From Euphorbia lathyris (taxonomy: Eukaryota > Streptophyta > Magnoliopsida > Malpighiales > Euphorbiaceae): a stretch of 64,000 nucleotides of DNA. The translations under genes were made by a program, and so were the position numbers. Shown piece after piece: positions 58,584-64,000 of the stretch (the first letter of the stretch is position 1; each line of letters begins with the position of its first letter). Location of the stretch: positions 38,597,501-38,661,500 of the forward strand of contig NC_088918.1 in NCBI RefSeq assembly GCF_963576675.1, in the 5' to 3' direction. The notes beneath the pieces are model-generated. The model did not search any database and was not told where the DNA came from. It worked only from the letters and a program-made list of their open reading frames with translations.

Positions 58584-59324
58584 GGCCCAAATTTAACTCT
58601 AATTTTTTCAAGCTTTCAAGCAAAGATTTAATCCTAACGTATGAAATTATGCAAATTTAATCTTAATATGTCCAAGCAAGGTAAATTTTAGTTGTACGCT
58701 ATTAAAAATTTGAAAAAACTGGCGATAAAATAAATTAACCTTTGATTCCAGCTCTGAGGTATGCTTATTTTTTTTTATCTTAATCATTTTCATGTTTCCT
58801 TTTTTTTTTTTTTTTTTTTTGCTAATAACGTTTTCAATTTTACTCCTGGGATTGTATGATTTGTAGTTAATTGCTCTACAACGCACTGCTAATCGTATGC
58901 TGCAAATTGCAGCTAGGAATAATGTTGGGCCATATTTAGTGCAGCAATGAGTAGTGCTGCAATTTGCAGCTGGTTTTATATATATGTAGTGTAGTGTTTT
59001 GTAATTTGTTGTGTATATTTTGATTAATTTTATTTGTTATTTTCTCTGTATTTCTAATTTTGTTATTTCAATATATTTAATTCACGTTATTTATGTAATC
59101 ATTTAATATGTTATAATAACACATGTTCTTATATAAAACATGAAACAAAAGAATATTGTTTAAAATAATATCTTTGATTAAATTTGAAACAATTCTTATT
59201 GGAATTCTTAATTATTGCAAATGAAATTGGAAATATAAGTATAAATTTTAATTTCAATTTTAGTATGGCATAATAAAAGTTAATTTTGAATATATTTCTA
59301 ATAAGTACCTTGTGTCAGAATTGA
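58584..59324. other. AT-rich intergenic region
   Basis: Contains a poly-T run (about 58800-58820) and two copies of a palindromic GCTGCAAATTGCAGC-like word (about 58900-58970) about 60 bases apart. No gene supported. Confidence 0.5.
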
Positions 59325-60540
59325 GAAATTCTATGGCTCGAATCTCCGGAAAAAAAAGGTTACGATAGCAAGCCCCTACCCGGCCGGAGAGCCTCCAGGA
59401 TAAGGGGGCGGCGGTCTTCGGTGATACGTACGACATTCATTCTCTCTTTCCCAGCCGGGCTAGGGCTAAGAAAGAAGAAAGCAGAAAGCCGGGCTAGGGC
59501 TCATAAGCAAGCAGAAGAAAGCCGGGTAAAGAAAGTGAGTTCCAAGCCGGCGTGCAAGCAAGGCTTCCTGCTCAATCTGCAAGGAGCCTTGTTCCCACTG
59601 CAAAGGCATGGCATGGAAAGATGGTGGTTACCGAGGTCAAAGAAATGGGGCCAAGGGTAGGGTAAAAGCATAGGCTCAAAGGCTCCTATGTGGCCTGCAA
59701 TTACGATGTAATCCAAGCAGGTTCAAGTGCTTGATGTGCATATCTTCCAAAACAAATACGATTGCTCCAAATAGAAATTGATGTTCTCATAAGGAAGGAA
59801 AGGAAAGGGATCTAGATCAATTCTTAATTACCATCTTAGGCAGCTGGGCCCCTGATCCGCGTAGACCAAGGGCGAATACTCATCGTTTACGGCCAAGAGC
59901 CCATCTCGAATACGATGCAGTTAGGGTACTCGTGACTCTGCTGGCAATTTTAAAGGAATTCCTGCCAAGATGACGGATCCTGCCGTAGGTGGATGAAAGA
60001 AAGAACTGAAAGAAATTCTTTCTAATGAACAAGTAGTCGCAGAGACGGTGACCAGCTTGGCGGGTATCTAAACCACTCAAGGCGGAACCAAACTGAGGAG
60101 AAGATGTAATGTAAGAAGAGGTAGAATAACTTTTAGACTGCCTCGGGACAAAGGCGATTGTGGATAAAAAAAGGAAGTTAGACTGTTTGGCGAACGAAAC
60201 CGGACTCATAAACAACGAAAGGGAAGGCTTTCATGGGCTACCTCGCCTCTAACTAAGTAGTTTACTTACGAAAATTCGGCTTGGTATGTGTTGGAGACAT
60301 CGGCTTTATGCCAGGTTATTAGTGAAGGGTTTTGCTACCGAAAGGCTTAGTAATCCAGCATTAGTGAGTCTCAACTCCCGGTGGATTGAAAGAGTTGCTT
60401 ACAAGACTATCCTCAAAAGCTTTATTTTCATATCGCTCCGTGGGGATCTCGAAGAATGCATTTTTGTAGTCCAAGTAAGAAAGAGATAGGCATACATCAA
60501 GATCTATGGGTTCGGCCACGCAAGAAATGCGTCCGGGTTT
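59325..60540. other. Probable mitochondrial DNA insert (NUMT)
   Basis: An abrupt change to much higher GC than its surroundings. Words such as GCCGGGCTAGGGCT, AAGAAAGCCGGG and CAAGCAAGGCTTCC are characteristic of plant mitochondrial intergenic DNA as I know it. Sequence returns to AT-rich nuclear type near 60540. No intact mitochondrial gene is recognised; the ORFs inside (for example 59421-59660 and 60286-60489) are incidental. Confidence 0.6.
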
Positions 60541-63500
60541 GTTTCTTTTTGATTTTTTAAATAATAAAAACTATAAATGCTATGTGAAATTGTTGAAGTT
60601 TGAAATAAATATTATTTGTTCGAAAAAATATTTTTTGGAGTTTGAAATAAAGTAATGGGTTGGATAAGTTTTACAGTAACTTCCAAAATAAAGTCCAAGT
60701 CTTCTTTCTCTAATCCACTTTTATAGTGGTTACAAATCAGTAGAGGTTATTTTAGGTTTAACAAATTATATGTTTCTGAACTTTGTTGATTGATCTTTTA
60801 AGTTTATGGAGTATTTCGAAATTTGTTTAAAGTGATCTATTGGTCATATGAATTTGTTTAAGGTGATAGATCGATTTTCTGAAATTGTTTACATCGATTT
60901 ATTTGCTCTTTAAACTTGTATAAAATGATATACATTTCAATTTATCTAAATCCTCTCTTGTTTTGCTACACGGACTTAGAGAGTTAATCATATCACTCTA
61001 ACCAAGTTCATGTAGCTCACGATATACTTTGTAAATTCAAGGAATCAATCAGTTTTTTAAGTCAAGTTCAAAGAGTCACATAATAAGGTCGTCGACATCT
61101 GCTATCTTCCTTCACTAAAATCCAAGATGTCCCCTTAACTGTTGCCAGTAAAGGGAAATATATTGTCTCGAGCAGTCATTCGACTGTGAGACTGTGAGAT
61201 AGAAACATATTTTCTTTATTTTCATCTTTGTGTATAGTTTAGAAAATCATTCACTCATTCATATATATATTTATGGACTAACCATTTCTTTTATATTCTC
61301 CATTGTGAAATTGGTATCCCGTTCTCCATTCAAATGTTGTAATAAATTATTTTCTGCATTTATGTATGATTTAAATGCATATTGTGTACAAAATAATTGA
61401 AACGAACAATAAGGAAATAAGGACTAAGGAATTTTTTTTAAAGTTAAAGATGTTCAATTTAATAAGTTGTATTCACTGCTCTAGAATCTTTATTTCAAAT
61501 AGTTGATTCATTTAGTTAATTTCTCGATTGATCGAGTGGCGAATCTATCAAAATGTATTATGTTATACAAAATTAATATTACATAAAGAGTCCACTTTTG
61601 AACATTAGTAAAAGTGAGATTTTATAAAACAACAAACCTAAACGAGTCCAATGCTTGTGTTTATTTATACTTGTCTTGATATACCAACAGATCACCTTTT
61701 AACAAAATCTTTTTTTCTCACATTAGTCTTGCCACATTAGTTTGAACGGTGCCTCCGTAGAACATAACAACTTACAAGGATGCACCAATTGGAAGGAATG
61801 GGGCTTCTCATTGAGTAGTGGAAAACCCATGCGCCATTCCTGATCCATATTCTGCATACGTAAAAAAATATGAAAATGAGGATAATATACATGTGGAAAG
61901 TTACCTACAGGCAGATCCATCAGTTACATGCCAAATGGAGGATACATGTAAGGACTCATGGAAAGAAAACAAGAAAATGGGTCCCATCGTCTGCATACCC
62001 ATATTGGCATGTACTGATGGATCATAGGTCTTGTATGTGCAATAGTGGCCACAACACTACAGGAGCCGAAGCATTCAGCTACAATCTCATTACCAAGCTA
62101 GCATAAGGATATATGTATCCTTTATTCACAGTTGTGATGTGCTATGTGCTTAAACCCTATAATAGTCCACAATGGTATCAGTAAACAAAATTCTATGGTT
62201 CAACCTAATTCTCAGTATACTACCTCCAGTTGGGGTTTGAAAAACATTATTCATTTAAACTCTAACCATCGTGCTTGTAGATACATGAGGAAATTTGTTT
62301 TTCTTTCATAACTAAGAAGCTATCTTAGTCGGAACAATAAATAGTGTATTGCATCCTATGGTCTCATGTTGATGGATTCCATGTACATACTGATGGATGT
62401 TTTTGTGTTAGGATTGTTGACGACATACTTATTCTTGTAAGAACCACTACTGACATTTGTTGTTTCAAGAGCCGATGAAGTTATGATTTTTTGGCGCCAC
62501 GCTCACCACACCGATGATATTTTGTGAAGATTTCTAGTGGCCAGATCTCTAAATATACTTTTTCGTTGATTGCTTACTACAAAACTAGTGAGGTGTCGAT
62601 TATCCAATGTGTCTCTGATGCCTACATCAATAACTTTCTTGTGAAAAAAGAAAACAATACAAACTAGAGTTTGCAATATACCTTAAGGCTTTTTAAGCCT
62701 TACCTTTTATTAGTCACATCACAATCCTAAACAAGATACAAACTTTTGTTCTATTTAGGAATTAATATCCTAATATTAAGCTATCACACGTACTTTCTCT
62801 CTAAGAATCCATCCACATTAGACTTTCAATACGAGTATCTTATGGCCGTTGTCTTCAATTTAGGATCTAAATTCATAAACATCAAAATTTGGAGCATCTA
62901 GCCCAAACTCTTTATAAAAGTCCAAAAGATAACATTCACCCATAATTTATATTACCAACAAAAAAACAAAAAATAAAAACAAAAAACAAAAAGTTAAAAA
63001 CAAAAAAACAAAAAGAAAAAAGCAAAAAACAAAAAACAAATGAGTTCGATATTAGACATTCCAAGAAAAATTATCGATATAGTTTCGTATCTTTTAACAT
63101 ATTAACATATTAAATATTTTTAACATGTTAACATTTTTTTTCCGTGTATGATCAACTTGCATGCCACAAACTTAGTTATCTCATTTTGAGAAGTTCTTTA
63201 TAACTAGTCCGTTCAGATTTTCCTCTACGTAGAATAAAATCTATATTATTTAAAAACTTTAAGAATAAATTTGTAGCACACTTCTCCAACAAATTAAAAA
63301 ATAAATTGAGAGCTTATTATTATTTTGGATCGTGATTACCATTTTCAAAATTTTAAATAAAAAAAAAAAATCTGATACAAATATCCGTTATATTACCTTT
63401 GTCGTCCCAAATTATTCGATCCTGCAAAATTGCGAATTTCTGGGTGTAGAGAATATGAAAGTCAACATTAATATTTTAATGTAACAACATCTCCTGTATA

Positions 63501-63596
63501 TGCATCTATCATTATATATCAACACTCTTCTTCCCAAACAACAATAACCAAAAATTCCAACTCCATCCATTGATCTTGGCTAATCGATTTCGAACC
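60541..63596. other. Intergenic region between acyltransferase paralogues
   Basis: Mostly AT-rich with an A-rich low-complexity tract (AAAAACAAAAAAC type, about 62958-63040). 61730-62110 is less AT-rich but its ORFs on both strands show no recognisable protein. The last ~120 bases hold the promoter and leader of the next gene. Confidence 0.5.
63512..63519 (+). promoter_or_regulatory. Candidate TATA box of second acyltransferase gene
   Basis: TTATATAT about 80 bases upstream of the ATG, followed by a CA-rich leader (CAACAATAACC), the expected plant arrangement. Confidence 0.5.
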
Positions 63597-64000
63597 ATGT
63601 CTCCGACCTCCCTAATATTCAATGTTCACAGACATGAGCCTGAACTTATAACTCCGGCAAAGCCCACCCCTCACGAGTTCAAGCCATTATCAGACTTAGA
63701 TGATCAAGATACACTCAGAGTCCACATTCCTGTGATACAGTTTTATCCATACAATCCCTCCATGGATGGGGTAGACCCTGTTAAGCTCATAAGGAAGGCA
63801 ATTTCTGAAACACTTGTCTTTTACTATCCATTTGCAGGTAGGCTTAGAGAAGGTCCTTCGCGGAAACTTACAGTCGAATGTACCGGAGAAGGTATCTTGT
63901 TTGTTGAGGCTGATGCTGATGTTTCACTCCATCAGTTCAATTATCCACTTTTACCTCCATTTCCATGCTTTGATCAGCTCGTTTTTGGTGTCACTGCTTT
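63597..64000 (+). CDS. BAHD acyltransferase paralogue (BEBT/HSR201-like), 3' end outside window
   Basis: ATG at 63597 opens MSPTSLIFNVHRHEPELI; 134 codons are visible before the edge. It parallels the gene at 55726 closely: [64 protein letters not shown]. The HxxxD and DFGWG motifs would lie past the window. Same strand and start structure as its neighbour, about 5.5 kb downstream, so the two arose by tandem duplication. Confidence 0.93.
   Translation, partial: MSPTSLIFNVHRHEPELITPAKPTPHEFKPLSDLDDQDTLRVHIPVIQFYPYNPSMDGVDPVKLIRKAISETLVFYYPFAGRLREGPSRKLTVECTGEGILFVEADADVSLHQFNYPLLPPFPCFDQLVFGVTA

Noticed and set aside
59421..60489. ORFs within the GC-rich block
   Set aside because: Basic, low-complexity translations of probable mitochondrial intergenic DNA; no known mitochondrial gene seen.
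61723..62106. Overlapping ORFs on both strands near 61.8 kb
   Set aside because: No motif, no homologous pattern, and no splice or promoter context.

Overview
This window is plant nuclear DNA, almost certainly from a eudicot. It shows GT-AG introns, plant-type LTR retrotransposons (SIRE-type Copia, Tat-type Ty3/gypsy), PIF/Harbinger, CACTA, hAT and Mutator-like elements, an Au-like SINE, a Stowaway MITE, BAHD acyltransferase genes and what looks like a mitochondrial DNA insert. The species cannot be named from the sequence alone.

Layout. Positions 75-13536 (minus) hold the 5' part of a YAK1/DYRK-family protein kinase gene. Ten exons can be placed, and the gene runs off the left edge. Its 7.3-kb first intron carries a probable Helitron, a hAT-type MITE with perfect 8-bp target duplications, a small solo LTR and a Mutator-type MITE. 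Smaller introns carry an hAT-like element and a SINE. Positions 14498-17683, 35631-36528 and 46488-46650 are three partly scrambled copies of a roughly 2-kb host segment. Copy 1 holds a stand-alone coiled-coil (RPS5-like) NLR N-terminus.

These duplicated copies were targets for insertion. A SIRE-type Copia element (17684-35630, minus) split copy 2. It was itself invaded by a CACTA transposon (23203-28181, with another MITE inside) and by a retroelement now reduced to a 1.8-kb solo LTR (30297-32093). A very young Tat-lineage gypsy element (36529-46487, plus; LTRs differ at 3 of 509 bases) split copy 3. It keeps gag, protease, RT, two RNase H domains and integrase, and a spliced antisense gene. 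A truncated minus-strand gypsy (about 46690-48423) follows.

Positions 49420-54726 are a PIF/Harbinger transposon. It has a nearly intact transposase, a Myb/NAM-associated ORF1, a nested Stowaway MITE and an unrecognised third gene on the opposite strand. That third gene is separated from the transposase by five exact 29-bp-spaced repeats. Positions 55726-58129 are a two-exon BAHD acyltransferase of the benzyl alcohol O-benzoyltransferase (HSR201-like) type. A second, similar gene starts at 63597 and runs off the right edge, so this is part of a tandem array. Between them lie a truncated copy of the intron MITE family and a likely mitochondrial insert (about 59325-60540).

The host genes with a clear function are the kinase and the acyltransferase pair. 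Most of the remainder is nested mobile DNA whose order of arrival can be read from the target duplications.
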